A stretch of DNA of 64,000 nucleotides from Methylobacter sp. (GCA_030679035.1 JAUXTH010000042.1:1-64000); one strand, 5' to 3'. Shown: positions 33,936 to 42,585, counted from the first letter of the stretch. Numbers and translations: made by a program. Notes: a model not told the origin generated them from the letters alone.

Positions 33936-35617
33936 CTAATTAAAAATGGCCCCAAAACCAACGCATCTAGGTCGGCGGACTGAAAAGCGAGTATGGCTTC
34001 GTCGGCAGTGCGAACAATAGGCTCTTCGTGCATATTAAAGCTGGTGTTAATTACGCTGGGTACGCCTGTAATACCGTAATATTCTTTAATAATGTCGTAA
34101 TAGTCCGAATTGTCTTCCCGGCGTAGCACTTGGGGGCGTGCAGTGTTATCAATATGCACTGCGGCGGGAATGTTTTTCTTGGCTATATCGGAAACATTGT
34201 AGGTAAGTGTCATAAAACGCGCGCTAATATGATCATCCTTCCATTCTGGAAAATATTCTTTTGCCTGTTCCTGAAGAATTACAGGAGCAAAAGGCATGAA
34301 TTCGGTGCGGGCAAACTTTTTATTCAACCAAACGTTAATGGTCGGATCATTGCAAGCTGCCATCACGGTGCGATTGCCTAAGGCGCGGGGACCGTATTCC
34401 ATTTTGCCGTCGGCGCGGGCAATGACTTTTCCGTCGGCTAATAATCGGGCAACGACGAAAGCAAGGTTGTCAGGTTCTTCATAAGCGAGTCCTTGTTTTT
34501 CAAGCGCGGCTAACGCATTGTCGCGATTGATCTCGGTGCCAAGATAAACTTGTTGATTAAACTGCGGTTCAAAACCGTGGTTCAAGCGTGAAAAAACCTC
34601 AAATGCGGCGCCCGTTGCCAAGCCGCCGTCCCCCATGTTCGGATGTACATAAATGGTTTCAACTTCCGGCAATGCCAGGATCAGTTGGTTCAGTTTTACA
34701 TTGGAAAATACGCCGCCGGCCAAGGCCAATTTGCTGGTCTTTAATTCCTTGACCTGATCTTGCACCCACTTGCAAATCAACTTTTCGGTATAGGCCTGAA
34801 TACCGGCTGCTACATCTTCTTTGGGCAAGTCGGCGCACAATTCTTTAATCACCGATTGGCCGAGATCGGATCCGAATTTCAATGAAACCCGCACCAATTT
34901 GGGATCGAAAAGTTCATCCCAATTGTCGCTGTTGGTATGCGCAAGTAAGCGGGATAGCAATGGCTCGGGATTACCGAAAGCGGCGAGGCCCAACACTTTG
35001 CCTTCATGCCTGATGGCCTTAAAGCCCAGGTAGATGGTAATGGCGGAATACAATAAACCGATGCTGTTTATCTGATGCAAATGGTCTACATGCCGTAATT
35101 TTCCGTGTTCGCCTATCCAAACCGACCCCCAGGAAAAATCACCTACGCCGTCCAGAGTAATTACCCCTACACGTTCCTTTCCAAAAGGCGAAGTATAATA
35201 AGCCGATGCCGCATGGGCTAAATGATGTTCAACCGTTTGATAGGGTTTTTGCGCAAAAATACCCCGCGGTTTTTTGCGGCGGGAAAGTACGCGACGATAA
35301 CGTTCAAATTGCTTTTTCCAGAAAATGTTTCTGATTGCAGTATCGGTTTTGCCTATCTGGGCCAGATGCCGGTAATATCGATTAAGATAAGGTATTTGCT
35401 CCCAGCGCGACAAGTTAGCCTTGGCGACTATATCGACATCTTCGGGGCTCAAACCGGCAATGGCTAAAGCTTCATCGATTGCAGCATGGGGAAAGGAGCT
35501 GTCATTCTTAATTCTGGAAATGCGTTCCAGTTCAACCGAAGCAACCAATTTTCCATTAACTAAAATTGTAGCCGCGGAATTATGGTGGCAGCCATCATTA
35601 ATGCCGAGAATAATCAA
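33908..35617 (-). CDS. Carbamoyltransferase, NodU/TobZ family
   Basis: A 569-residue carbamoyltransferase of the NodU/CmcH family, which transfers carbamoyl from carbamoyl phosphate to a sugar hydroxyl. The Kae1-like N-terminal part has ILGINDGCHHNSAATI and HHLAHAASAYYTSPF (metal and nucleotide site). The C-terminal YrdC-like part has KMEYGPRALGNR and GVPSVINTSFNMHEEPIV. I chose the TTG at 35617, which has GAGG six bases upstream and gives the normal N-terminus; a TTG four codons earlier has no such site. The last ten codons (SRFNSEMHS) are contributed by the IS30 end. Confidence 0.9.
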   Translation of the reverse strand: MIILGINDGCHHNSAATILVNGKLVASVELERISRIKNDSSFPHAAIDEALAIAGLSPEDVDIVAKANLSRWEQIPYLNRYYRHLAQIGKTDTAIRNIFWKKQFERYRRVLSRRKKPRGIFAQKPYQTVEHHLAHAASAYYTSPFGKERVGVITLDGVGDFSWGSVWIGEHGKLRHVDHLHQINSIGLLYSAITIYLGFKAIRHEGKVLGLAAFGNPEPLLSRLLAHTNSDNWDELFDPKLVRVSLKFGSDLGQSVIKELCADLPKEDVAAGIQAYTEKLICKWVQDQVKELKTSKLALAGGVFSNVKLNQLILALPEVETIYVHPNMGDGGLATGAAFEVFSRLNHGFEPQFNQQVYLGTEINRDNALAALEKQGLAYEEPDNLAFVVARLLADGKVIARADGKMEYGPRALGNRTVMAACNDPTINVWLNKKFARTEFMPFAPVILQEQAKEYFPEWKDDHISARFMTLTYNVSDIAKKNIPAAVHIDNTARPQVLRREDNSDYYDIIKEYYGITGVPSVINTSFNMHEEPIVRTADEAILAFQSADLDALVLGPFLISRFNSEMHS

Positions 35618-35784
35618 AATAAACCTCAAGGAAATTGTTCTGAAAGTGGAAGTTAGTGTTTAATTGCGCAAATTAGGCGTTCATGCAACTGCACGATAAC
35701 TTGTTTCACTGTTTGTAAATGATAAGAAAACGATACCGAAAACCCTACAAGATCAGGTTTCTCCTTCGCTATCTGTCCGACTAG

Positions 35785-36120
35785 TGATCTTCACCTGATT
35801 TCACGGACACTTTGCTAAGAGACCATTTTGGCTTCAAAAGCTTCTGGGCTAAGCTAGCCTAATTTTGAATAAAACTTTTGCGATTGTAATACACTTCAAT
35901 ATATTCGAATACATGTTGTTTTGCCTCGGCGCGAGTCATGAATTTCTCGCCATGGATGGCTTCGACTTTAAGACTGTGATTCCAGCTTTCCATCGCCGCA
36001 TGTCGTAGCAATCGCCTTTCTAGCTCATGCTACAGATCAGCTGATGCTTATCAAAAAGCTTTTGATAAACTGCCGAGCAATATTGGCTGCCAAGATCAGA
36101 ATGAACGATGACGCCTTTCG
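35785..36120 (-). mobile_element. IS3-family OrfB 3' remnant
   Basis: On the minus strand, in shifting frames, are [20 protein letters not shown], then GDCYDNAAMESWNHSLKVEA, IHGEKFMTRAEAKQHVFEYI and SPEAFEAKMVS with a stop at 35815. These are the integrase-core C-terminal motifs of IS3 OrfB, broken by stops and at least two frameshifts. The segment near 35785 (TGATCTTCACCTGATTTCAC) looks like an IS3 terminal repeat. Positions 35630-35784 hold nothing else clear. Confidence 0.8.
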
Positions 36121-36155
36121 GCCTTTTTCGCCGCCATAACGCCATTTTAAGTGGT

Positions 36156-36479
36156 CTACTCGGAAATAAGGACTTCGCTAAGTTGAATAATCGGTTCTAT
36201 GTCGGTGTAATTGGGCATATCGCCTTGCAGCACTGCGGCGTGCGGCGTGAAAGCGGCCATGAAGTCTTCAGCCGAATTAAACAGGAAATGGCACATGGCG
36301 ATATAGGCAGCCTCCGTTCCCGGTATTGCCCCGCCAAGTCCGCGCTCGACTGAAACGCCTTTGAACCCGGAATGGGCGCTCAAAAGTCCAATCGACAACG
36401 GCATGTGCGTGTCGATGTAATAGCCCATATCGAACCGTGCGCTTGGGTTGTTGGGATACATAATGCTGACTTTTATCAT
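36156..36479 (-). CDS. EthD-like protein, intact copy 2
   Basis: A 107-residue dimeric alpha+beta barrel protein of the EthD family. The first strand [12 protein letters not shown], the [10 protein letters not shown] helix and [19 protein letters not shown] are visible. The family includes a protein needed for ethyl tert-butyl ether oxidation, but most members have unknown function. The ATG overlaps the stop codon of the SnoaL-like gene (ATGA). Its DNA is about 94 percent identical (by eye) to 30199-30516. Confidence 0.88.
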   Translation of the reverse strand: MIKVSIMYPNNPSARFDMGYYIDTHMPLSIGLLSAHSGFKGVSVERGLGGAIPGTEAAYIAMCHFLFNSAEDFMAAFTPHAAVLQGDMPNYTDIEPIIQLSEVLISE

Positions 36480-36847
36480 GGAGATTCCGTGAGTGGTGAA
36501 TAATGCGCAAACGCTTTGGTCACTTTTTGCTCTTGGTTAAAATGAAACACCTCGGCTGCCAAACGACCTTGAGCCCCTTGGTAGTAAAGAGTGATGCTGT
36601 TCACGCCGACCAGTATCGTTATCAATTCAAAATGTAAATCGGGAATGAGTTGCAGCGCTTTAGCCCAATAGGCTCCAACCTCAATTTTACCATGTAGGGT
36701 TCCGCTGGGTTCATCGGCAAGCTGAATGATTTTAGGCGATGACATTTCAAAATCGTCAGTATAGTGGGATAAGATGCGCTGCAAATCGTGGCTGTTCCAC
36801 GAGTCTATCCAGTTGCTGGCAAAATGTTCGGCAAAGGTGTTGTCCAT
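36476..36847 (-). CDS. SnoaL-like / NTF2-fold protein
   Basis: A 123-residue NTF2-superfamily protein: FASNWIDSWNSHDLQRILSH, DDFEMSSPKI, HGKIEVGAYWAKAL and a C-terminal strand with AEVFHFNQEQKVTKAFAHYS. It probably binds a small hydrophobic ligand; the reaction is unknown. It is coupled by ATGA overlap to the EthD-like gene and follows the transglutaminase-like gene by 16 bases, forming a minus-strand operon. Confidence 0.87.
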   Translation of the reverse strand: MDNTFAEHFASNWIDSWNSHDLQRILSHYTDDFEMSSPKIIQLADEPSGTLHGKIEVGAYWAKALQLIPDLHFELITILVGVNSITLYYQGAQGRLAAEVFHFNQEQKVTKAFAHYSPLTESP

Positions 36848-36863
36848 GAGTAATCTTTAAGGT

Positions 36864-37502
36864 TCAATGTGATGGGCGTATTGTAAGAGGGCGAAGTCTT
36901 CTCGGCAGAACATTGATAACTTCAGCATCCGGCAGATTCTCAAAGACCTGCTCTACCGTCTTGTTCTCGGTCAATGCTTTTACCACCAGCGGCAACGGCT
37001 CAGCCAATATTTGCGGAAAGTCTCTTTCCAAAGCATTTATAATCGGGAAAGCCAGTTTTTCTATAGGCGGGCAAAAATCGGCAGATACACCCGGCTTATT
37101 GCCTCGGGCGTCAATGCGATACCAGCCATGCTGCTCAAGATAAACCGCATTCAATCCATGAAGACAATAAGGCGGACCATCGGTTTCAACCATCAAGCGT
37201 TGATAGCAAAGCGCCGCCGGAATGGCATTGGCTCTTAACAGCGCCGCTAACAAATGACTCTTGGCATAACAGTAACCCGTGCCGTGAATTAACACGTCAG
37301 AGGCTTTACAGGTGACGGGATTCATCCGGTAATCCCAGCTGTGTTTAATGGCATCGCGGACGAATTCAAAACAACGTTTCGCTACAGATTCATCGCTAAC
37401 ACAGCCCTCAGCGAGTTCCGCCGCCTTGGCAACCACCAAAGGATGATTCCAATCGATATACTCGCTGCTGTCGAGATAGTGTTCCATACCTGCTTTCATC
37501 AT
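36864..37502 (-). CDS. Transglutaminase-like cysteine peptidase domain protein
   Basis: A 212-residue transglutaminase-like protein. The triad is apparent: Cys in HGTGYCYAKSHLLAALLRA, His in YCLHGLNAVYL and Asp in WYRIDARGNKPG. Such cytosolic bacterial proteins probably hydrolyse or transfer on peptides or amides. I chose the ATG at 37502 because its ATGA overlaps the TGA of the GFA gene. It is in the same operon as the GFA and SnoaL-like genes. Confidence 0.85.
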   Translation of the reverse strand: MMKAGMEHYLDSSEYIDWNHPLVVAKAAELAEGCVSDESVAKRCFEFVRDAIKHSWDYRMNPVTCKASDVLIHGTGYCYAKSHLLAALLRANAIPAALCYQRLMVETDGPPYCLHGLNAVYLEQHGWYRIDARGNKPGVSADFCPPIEKLAFPIINALERDFPQILAEPLPLVVKALTENKTVEQVFENLPDAEVINVLPRRLRPLTIRPSH

Positions 37503-37894
37503 CGCCCCGACTGCCATTCCGGATAACAAGGAATATCGTCATATTCAAGCCACGGAACATCGTGCGATGTCCAGATATGCGCTTGCGGAGTAATGTTTGG
37601 ATCTTCATCCAGCGTTGCCACCCGAACAATAACATGAGGCTGGTTCACCCGCTCAGCTACCAGATGTGAACCGCACACCGAACAGAAATAGCGCAGCTTC
37701 CCTGGAGAAGACTCGAAGAATGAAAGTTTTTCTTCACCTTTCAGCCAGCGAAAATGCTCACGCATTACACCGGCAGTTGAGGCGAACGCAGCCGCATGCG
37801 CTTTTTGGCAAGTCCGGCAATGGCAGTGAGCGATAGGCATATCAATGCTGTCGATTTCGTACTCAATGGCTCCGCATAAACAACTACCCCTCAT
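37499..37894 (-). CDS. GFA-family zinc protein
   Basis: A 131-residue GFA/CENP-V-domain protein. The zinc cysteines are in RGSCLCGAIEYEI, HCHCRTCQKAH and YFCSVCGSHLVAE. The family is named after glutathione-dependent formaldehyde-activating enzyme, but most members act on other, unknown, glutathione adducts. The ATG at 37894 begins two bases after the stop of the preceding gene. A second GFA gene is at 45565. Confidence 0.88.
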   Translation of the reverse strand: MRGSCLCGAIEYEIDSIDMPIAHCHCRTCQKAHAAAFASTAGVMREHFRWLKGEEKLSFFESSPGKLRYFCSVCGSHLVAERVNQPHVIVRVATLDEDPNITPQAHIWTSHDVPWLEYDDIPCYPEWQSGR

Positions 37895-37895
37895 T

Positions 37896-38510
37896 TTATT
37901 TCCGACCATTTAGATACCTATGTGAAATCTCCAGTTTTTCAATAAAGTCTTCACCAATATCAGGAAAGCCATCTGTAAAAACATCACGATCTATCTTCTT
38001 AAACAGATAATATTGAGGTTGGCGATATTTAGGGCCGACGTATACGGATTTAAACGGGATATATGATGCGAATTGACCATTTAATTCATCAATATCGATC
38101 TTGTTATACTGATCCGATGTAATATCTATAAGAATTTCACCTACCTCTAACCAATAATGACTGATTTCATCAAGACCTTTCCAATTCTTTGCACGTCCAG
38201 AAACTCCATGAATAATCAAATTGGGGTACTTAAATATCAAATGGTAAGCCACAAGCATTGAGGATAACTTGCAATTCATTATTGGGAAATCTTCTGTTAT
38301 TAAAGGAATATTTTTCTTGTCTGACTGTTCCAGTCTATTGCGTACCCAAACAGCTTCTTGTTCTAAATTAAGAGTTTCTTCTTTCATAACCAAATCGGAT
38401 TCATTAGTCCGGCCGGTTACACCCGACTCAGGGCGATATGCGCTATTGGCGAGTTGCGCTATTGTCTCGGCATCAGGATTGCGTGCCGCGCGGAATTTAT
38501 CAATATCCAT
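37896..38510 (-). CDS. Chimeric ORF: GNAT N-terminal fragment fused to a Cys-His-Asp protein
   Basis: A 204-residue protein. Residues 10-40 (DAETIAQLANSAYRPESGVT, then ESDL) are the recognisable first helix of a GNAT acetyltransferase; the rest of that fold is missing. From about 47 on, another protein begins: LEQEAVWVRNRLEQ, NCKLSSMLVAYHLI (C80), EISHYWLEVGEILIDIT (H118, D129), which looks like a papain- or transglutaminase-like triad. Met42 may be the start of the original second gene. It overlaps the ketopantoate reductase gene by 11 bases. The fusion probably arose by recombination. Confidence 0.65.
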   Translation of the reverse strand: MDIDKFRAARNPDAETIAQLANSAYRPESGVTGRTNESDLVMKEETLNLEQEAVWVRNRLEQSDKKNIPLITEDFPIMNCKLSSMLVAYHLIFKYPNLIIHGVSGRAKNWKGLDEISHYWLEVGEILIDITSDQYNKIDIDELNGQFASYIPFKSVYVGPKYRQPQYYLFKKIDRDVFTDGFPDIGEDFIEKLEISHRYLNGRK

Positions 38511-39432
38511 GTCTCTGCCTAGTCAATTCGTATGCCTGAAGATGGGAATATGCGAGCTTAAGTAACGGAACACTAATACCGCTCGCGTCCGCCCGGCGAA
38601 CCATATCTCCAACAGTGTGCTCCGCTTCTATAGGGCCGCCGCGTTCAATGTCGCGTAGCATTGACGCCGTAGAACTTGATCCTTGCTCAGTGAGCTGATT
38701 ACGATAGGTCAACAGTTGATCAGGATTGGGGATACGATGATTAGCCGTAGCCACTCTTTCGCATTCATCAAGCAGCCCGGTAATAAACGACTCTCCGGCC
38801 ACGGTACTCAATATTTCACCGATATTGGCTCGCATGGTGCAAGTCGCGCCAGCCATCGTGCAGAGAAAGATAAATTTATTCCACATATCCTGTTCGATAT
38901 GACTGGAGAGGGAAAAATCGATGGATGTAGATGACAGTAACTCCGCCAGTGAAGAAACTTGCTTTGAAAATGACGTACAGCGGGAGCCTATAATCAAACG
39001 ATTAATGCTGTTTAAATGTTTAATCTCACCTGAAGGAGTCAAGGTAACGGCTAGATGGGCGAGGCCGCCCAATACCCGTTCACGGCCAAATAGGGCGTCT
39101 AACGTATCCAAATGGGCAACACCGTTTAGTAGCGGCAGAATTAAGCTATTGCCCCCTATCGCAGGTAAAATTGACGCTAGTGCTGAGTCAAAATCATAAG
39201 CTTTGCAAGTAATAATAATGAGATCGAAAGCCTCGCATGGGGTTTCTATGGATGTAACGACCCGTGGCGTAACATGAATATCGCCCAGTGTGCTTGATAC
39301 ATAAAGTCCGTTGGCTATGAGGTTCTGCGCACGGGCAGGACGCACCAAGTAGGTGACATCGCCCCCCGCACGTTGAATCTGCGCTCCGAAATACCCGCCG
39401 ATTCCGCCGGCTCCCAAGATAAGTATCCGCAT
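38500..39432 (-). CDS. 2-dehydropantoate 2-reductase family protein
   Basis: A 310-residue ApbA/PanE-family NADPH oxidoreductase. It would reduce ketopantoate to pantoate (coenzyme A synthesis) or a related 2-oxo acid. The Rossmann motif ILGAGGIGGYFGAQIQRAGG is at the N-terminus and the catalytic Lys is in IIITCKAYD. NKFIFLCTMAGATCTM marks the C-terminal helical domain. The start at 39432 is the second of two close ATGs. Its C-terminus runs eleven bases into the chimeric gene. Accessory context makes a non-pantothenate substrate possible. Confidence 0.85.
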   Translation of the reverse strand: MRILILGAGGIGGYFGAQIQRAGGDVTYLVRPARAQNLIANGLYVSSTLGDIHVTPRVVTSIETPCEAFDLIIITCKAYDFDSALASILPAIGGNSLILPLLNGVAHLDTLDALFGRERVLGGLAHLAVTLTPSGEIKHLNSINRLIIGSRCTSFSKQVSSLAELLSSTSIDFSLSSHIEQDMWNKFIFLCTMAGATCTMRANIGEILSTVAGESFITGLLDECERVATANHRIPNPDQLLTYRNQLTEQGSSSTASMLRDIERGGPIEAEHTVGDMVRRADASGISVPLLKLAYSHLQAYELTRQRHGY

Positions 39433-39480
39433 TACCATGCTCCTTGTTCGCGAATATTGGTGGAGATCGCTAACATACTG

Positions 39481-39916
39481 TTACACCGCTTCCGCTTGAT
39501 TCTTTAACGCCTGATTCATCGCGATAAACCCTGACTTTGTTTCACCCTCAAGCTTAGACTTGGCAAGCCCGACCAAAATGCCGGAAAACTTTTCGCCGTG
39601 AATCAAGCGCACTCGACCCGACGAGACCGGCTCGATTTTGAAGTAATGCTCGCCATCAAAAACTCTAGGCAACAGGAAATGTCCGAGCCAACGCAATTCA
39701 TGATTCGGCAGCGCGACAAGTACGGTAGGACGGAAGGTCATGCCTTTGCTGCCAGTCGGTTGAATGAGTGCGGTTAGTCGCTCACCGGTCTTGGCTACGC
39801 CTTTTATGGATCGAATAAACGGATTCCACTGGGGATACGCGACGAAGTCAATGAGTAATCGACCAGACCCGCTCCGGTGTTGCGGTTATTTCAATTTCAG
39901 TGTTAATTTCGTGCAT
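39481..39916 (-). pseudogene. Frameshifted SRPBCC-family protein
   Basis: The ATG at 39916 begins HEINTEIEITATPERVWSI and soon meets a stop. The next frame continues FVAYPQWNPFIRSIKG and KTGERLTALIQPTGSKG into MTFRPTVLVALPNHELRWLG and YFKIEPVSSGRVRLIHGEKF, ending at 39481. Together these make a normal polyketide-cyclase-like (START/SRPBCC) protein of about 145 residues. One indel near 39850 disrupts it. The last 86 codons alone lack the first strands of the fold. Confidence 0.8.
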
Positions 39917-39943
39917 AGTAAACGCCCTATTCCGGTTTTATAT

Positions 39944-41338
39944 TTATGGAAAGATCGCCCTGTCCCGGGCATTTACGAAAGCAGCTACGGAACGCTCCAC
40001 ATCAGCCACTGTCGTTGCCCATGAGCATACACTAATTCTAATGACCGGTTCGCCATTCCAAACTGATCCGCCACACCAGCATTCTCCTGATTTTTGGATA
40101 TTTTCCAATGTTACTTTTGTGTGTTCCGGGCTGTCGCAAGCAACAAGAACTTGATTGAAGACCACATCATTCAGAATACGAAAACCCTCGGCACGTAAAT
40201 TTTCGGCAAACCGTTTGGCGTGGTCGCAAAGACGATCAACCAGTTCTTCCACGCCGTCTTTGCCCAGGAATTTCAGCGTTGCCCAAAGCTCAACCACGCG
40301 CCCACGCCGCGACATCTCCGGCGTGTAATGCATACCGTCACGTTGTTCGCCGTGGGGAATATATGCAGCCGTTGCCTGCATGGCTGCGACCAGAATCTCG
40401 CTATGCTTGCATAGGATAATGCCCGAATCATATGGAGCATTAAGTGTTTTATGGGCATCGACAGCCCACGAGTCGGCTTTATCGATGCCTTGCGTAAGGA
40501 TTTTTTTAGTGCGCGATCCTGCCGCCCAAAGACCGAAAGCGCCGTCAACGTGAACCCAGGCATTCACGCGCCGAGCGAGATCGCATATCTCATCAATCGG
40601 ATCAAACGCCCCTGTATTGACGTTTCCCGCTTGGGTTATCACCAGACAACTTTCAGGCATTTCGTCGACAATCATGCGTCCTTGGTTATCAGTAGGCACA
40701 ATTTCAACCCGCGACTTGCCAAGACCTAACAGAGCGAGTGCTTTAAATATTGTGGCGTGAGCCTGCCCACCCAAAACAACGCGAAGTTTGGGCGCATCAA
40801 ACAACCCGTCTACGTTCACATCCCAACCCTGACGATTTAACAATTCGTTGCGTCCGGCTGCAAGCCCACACAAATTTGCAGTTGAAGAGCCGGTAACAAA
40901 ACCTGCCCCGGTGCCTGCGGGTAATCCCAGCAAATCAACCAGCCATTTTTCGCAGGTAGCTTCTAGCTGGGAGCTGATAGGCGACATAACATATAAGGCG
41001 GTATTTTGATCCCACACATCCGACAGCCATTTGGCGGCTAAAGCAGAGGGAACCGAGCTTCCGGTCACGAAGCCAAAGTACCTTCCACCCGTTTGGGTGA
41101 CGGTTGCCGGTGAACCGTATTCATGCAACATTCGAAGCAGTTCAGTTGGATTAATGGACATTGCGGGGAAAGGTTCGTCAAAAACAACCAGATTTTTAAT
41201 GGCCTCGTCGTTTGGAAAAACGTTCCGCTCGTGTACGCCATCCATGTAGGCATACGTGTAGGATTTTGCCTGCTCGAATAGTTCCTTGCCAAGGATTTGC
41301 GAGTACATTTCTTGCTGAATATCTATTTTTTTTATCAT
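39944..41338 (-). CDS. Pyridoxal-dependent amino-acid decarboxylase (group II)
   Basis: A 464-residue group II PLP decarboxylase-like enzyme related to aromatic amino acid, glutamate and aspartate decarboxylases. The Schiff-base lysine is K297 in WAVDAHKTLNAPYDSG. VHVDGAFGLW gives the PLP-stacking and Asp residues, and GFVTGSSTANLCGLAAGRN is the phosphate loop. The substrate is not decided by sequence. It lies about 80 bases from the amidotransferase-like gene, both on the minus strand. Confidence 0.88.
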   Translation of the reverse strand: MIKKIDIQQEMYSQILGKELFEQAKSYTYAYMDGVHERNVFPNDEAIKNLVVFDEPFPAMSINPTELLRMLHEYGSPATVTQTGGRYFGFVTGSSVPSALAAKWLSDVWDQNTALYVMSPISSQLEATCEKWLVDLLGLPAGTGAGFVTGSSTANLCGLAAGRNELLNRQGWDVNVDGLFDAPKLRVVLGGQAHATIFKALALLGLGKSRVEIVPTDNQGRMIVDEMPESCLVITQAGNVNTGAFDPIDEICDLARRVNAWVHVDGAFGLWAAGSRTKKILTQGIDKADSWAVDAHKTLNAPYDSGIILCKHSEILVAAMQATAAYIPHGEQRDGMHYTPEMSRRGRVVELWATLKFLGKDGVEELVDRLCDHAKRFAENLRAEGFRILNDVVFNQVLVACDSPEHTKVTLENIQKSGECWCGGSVWNGEPVIRISVCSWATTVADVERSVAAFVNARDRAIFP

Positions 41339-41419
41339 TTAAAAATTTCTTCTGGTATTGTTGCCAGGCGTTTAAACCGAGGGAAGAACGAATAGTTGCA
41401 TATTCTTTCGACTGCAATA

Positions 41420-42115
41420 TTAGGTCGCATGACCAATCACAGCCGCCAAAAAAGCCGTAACCAACGGATGCGACTTTTCAGGCGTAGACCGCGTTTGCGG
41501 CACGAACAACGTCCCGATAAAAAACGGATGATCGGGATTTTCAATGACGCGAATTTCACCCTCGGCATCGGAGCCTGAAATATTCAACGGCCCTTGCTTC
41601 AACTCATCAATGCAATCGGGATTGACTCCGAAGTTGCAGTAGTAGTTTTCTTTAGCGGACAACCCACCATAGATTGTAGCTACCTGAGACCCCGGCACAA
41701 AATCAAGCTGCATCTCGCGGCCTGCCAGAGAACACGCCAGTTGTGAGATGAACAGGCTTGAGGCGCAAGGATCGTACTCGGCATGTTGCGCATCTTTAAA
41801 ACCAAGGACATTACGGGCATACTCGATCACCATATGCTGAAACCCACCGCAGGTGCCGAAGCAGGGGATTTTGTTTTCCCTGGCATAACGAATCGCCCAC
41901 AGCGTAAGCTCCATGTTTTTATACGGGCTTCCAGGCGCAACCCATATGCCCGAATAATGCTCAAACAGCTTTGGGCCGATGTCGTCAGTTGAAATCCAGT
42001 CAGCCGTTAACTCCACATCCAGCAGATTTTGAGCATGCTTGATGGCCACATTGGTCGAAATGTGAGGCGGGAATGTCGGCGTGTATTCGCCGAGCAAAGC
42101 TATAGCTTTAATCAT
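41420..42115 (-). CDS. Class I glutamine amidotransferase-like (CTP synthase C-terminal-related)
   Basis: A 231-residue protein of the family named CTP synthase C-terminal region-related (seleno)protein. It has the class I amidotransferase fold: a Gly-rich oxyanion loop VAPGSPYKN, the nucleophile Cys in FGTCGGFQHMVIEYARN and a C-terminal HPFFIGTLF/TRSTPEKSHPL with the catalytic His and acidic residue. It has no synthetase domain. The nucleophile codon is an ordinary Cys codon, so no selenocysteine is needed. It starts five bases from the stop of the GNAT gene. Confidence 0.86.
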   Translation of the reverse strand: MIKAIALLGEYTPTFPPHISTNVAIKHAQNLLDVELTADWISTDDIGPKLFEHYSGIWVAPGSPYKNMELTLWAIRYARENKIPCFGTCGGFQHMVIEYARNVLGFKDAQHAEYDPCASSLFISQLACSLAGREMQLDFVPGSQVATIYGGLSAKENYYCNFGVNPDCIDELKQGPLNISGSDAEGEIRVIENPDHPFFIGTLFVPQTRSTPEKSHPLVTAFLAAVIGHAT

Positions 42116-42120
42116 GCTGT

Positions 42121-42585
42121 TTATTTTCCTATTTGAGGAATGGCAAAATGATAAACAAAGAACTGCTCATCGCGCTGCCAACCGGCTGCTTGATAAAGCC
42201 TTTGGGCTGCTTCGTTGGTTGTCGCGGTTGACAGCGAAATGCGGACAGCACCCAAGGAACTTGCATAGTCAACGGCGGCGGACATCAGTTTTGAGGCTAC
42301 GCCTTTTCTGCGGGCGTTCTCGTAAACGAAGAGGTCGTTGAACACAAATATCCGGGCCAGCGATACCGATGAAAAGCTCGGATAAAGCTGGGTGAAGCCG
42401 ACAGGTTTATTGCCTTCATGCGCAATGAACAAGACCGATTCATTATGATTGAAACGTGCCGACAAAAACTCTGTTGCGGCAGGTAAATCACTGGCGCGAC
42501 CGTAAAATTGGCGATAGCTGTCGAAAAGCGGCGCGAGCGCTTCAAGATCGGACAGAACGGCTTGACGAACGGTGATTGTGTTCAT
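42121..42585 (-). CDS. GNAT family N-acetyltransferase
   Basis: A 154-residue acetyltransferase. Motif A reads VYENARRKGVASKLMSAAVD, with the acetyl-CoA-binding RxxG/A loop; the N-terminal ITVRQAVLSDLEALAPLFD and AQRLYQAAGWQRDEQFFVYH are typical. The substrate is probably a small amine. It precedes the amidotransferase-like gene by five bases, so the pair is co-transcribed. Confidence 0.88.
   Translation of the reverse strand: MNTITVRQAVLSDLEALAPLFDSYRQFYGRASDLPAATEFLSARFNHNESVLFIAHEGNKPVGFTQLYPSFSSVSLARIFVFNDLFVYENARRKGVASKLMSAAVDYASSLGAVRISLSTATTNEAAQRLYQAAGWQRDEQFFVYHFAIPQIGK

Noticed and set aside
41420-42115. Selenocysteine in the amidotransferase-like protein
   Set aside because: The family name suggests it, but the nucleophile codon here is Cys and no in-frame TGA or SECIS-like need is apparent.
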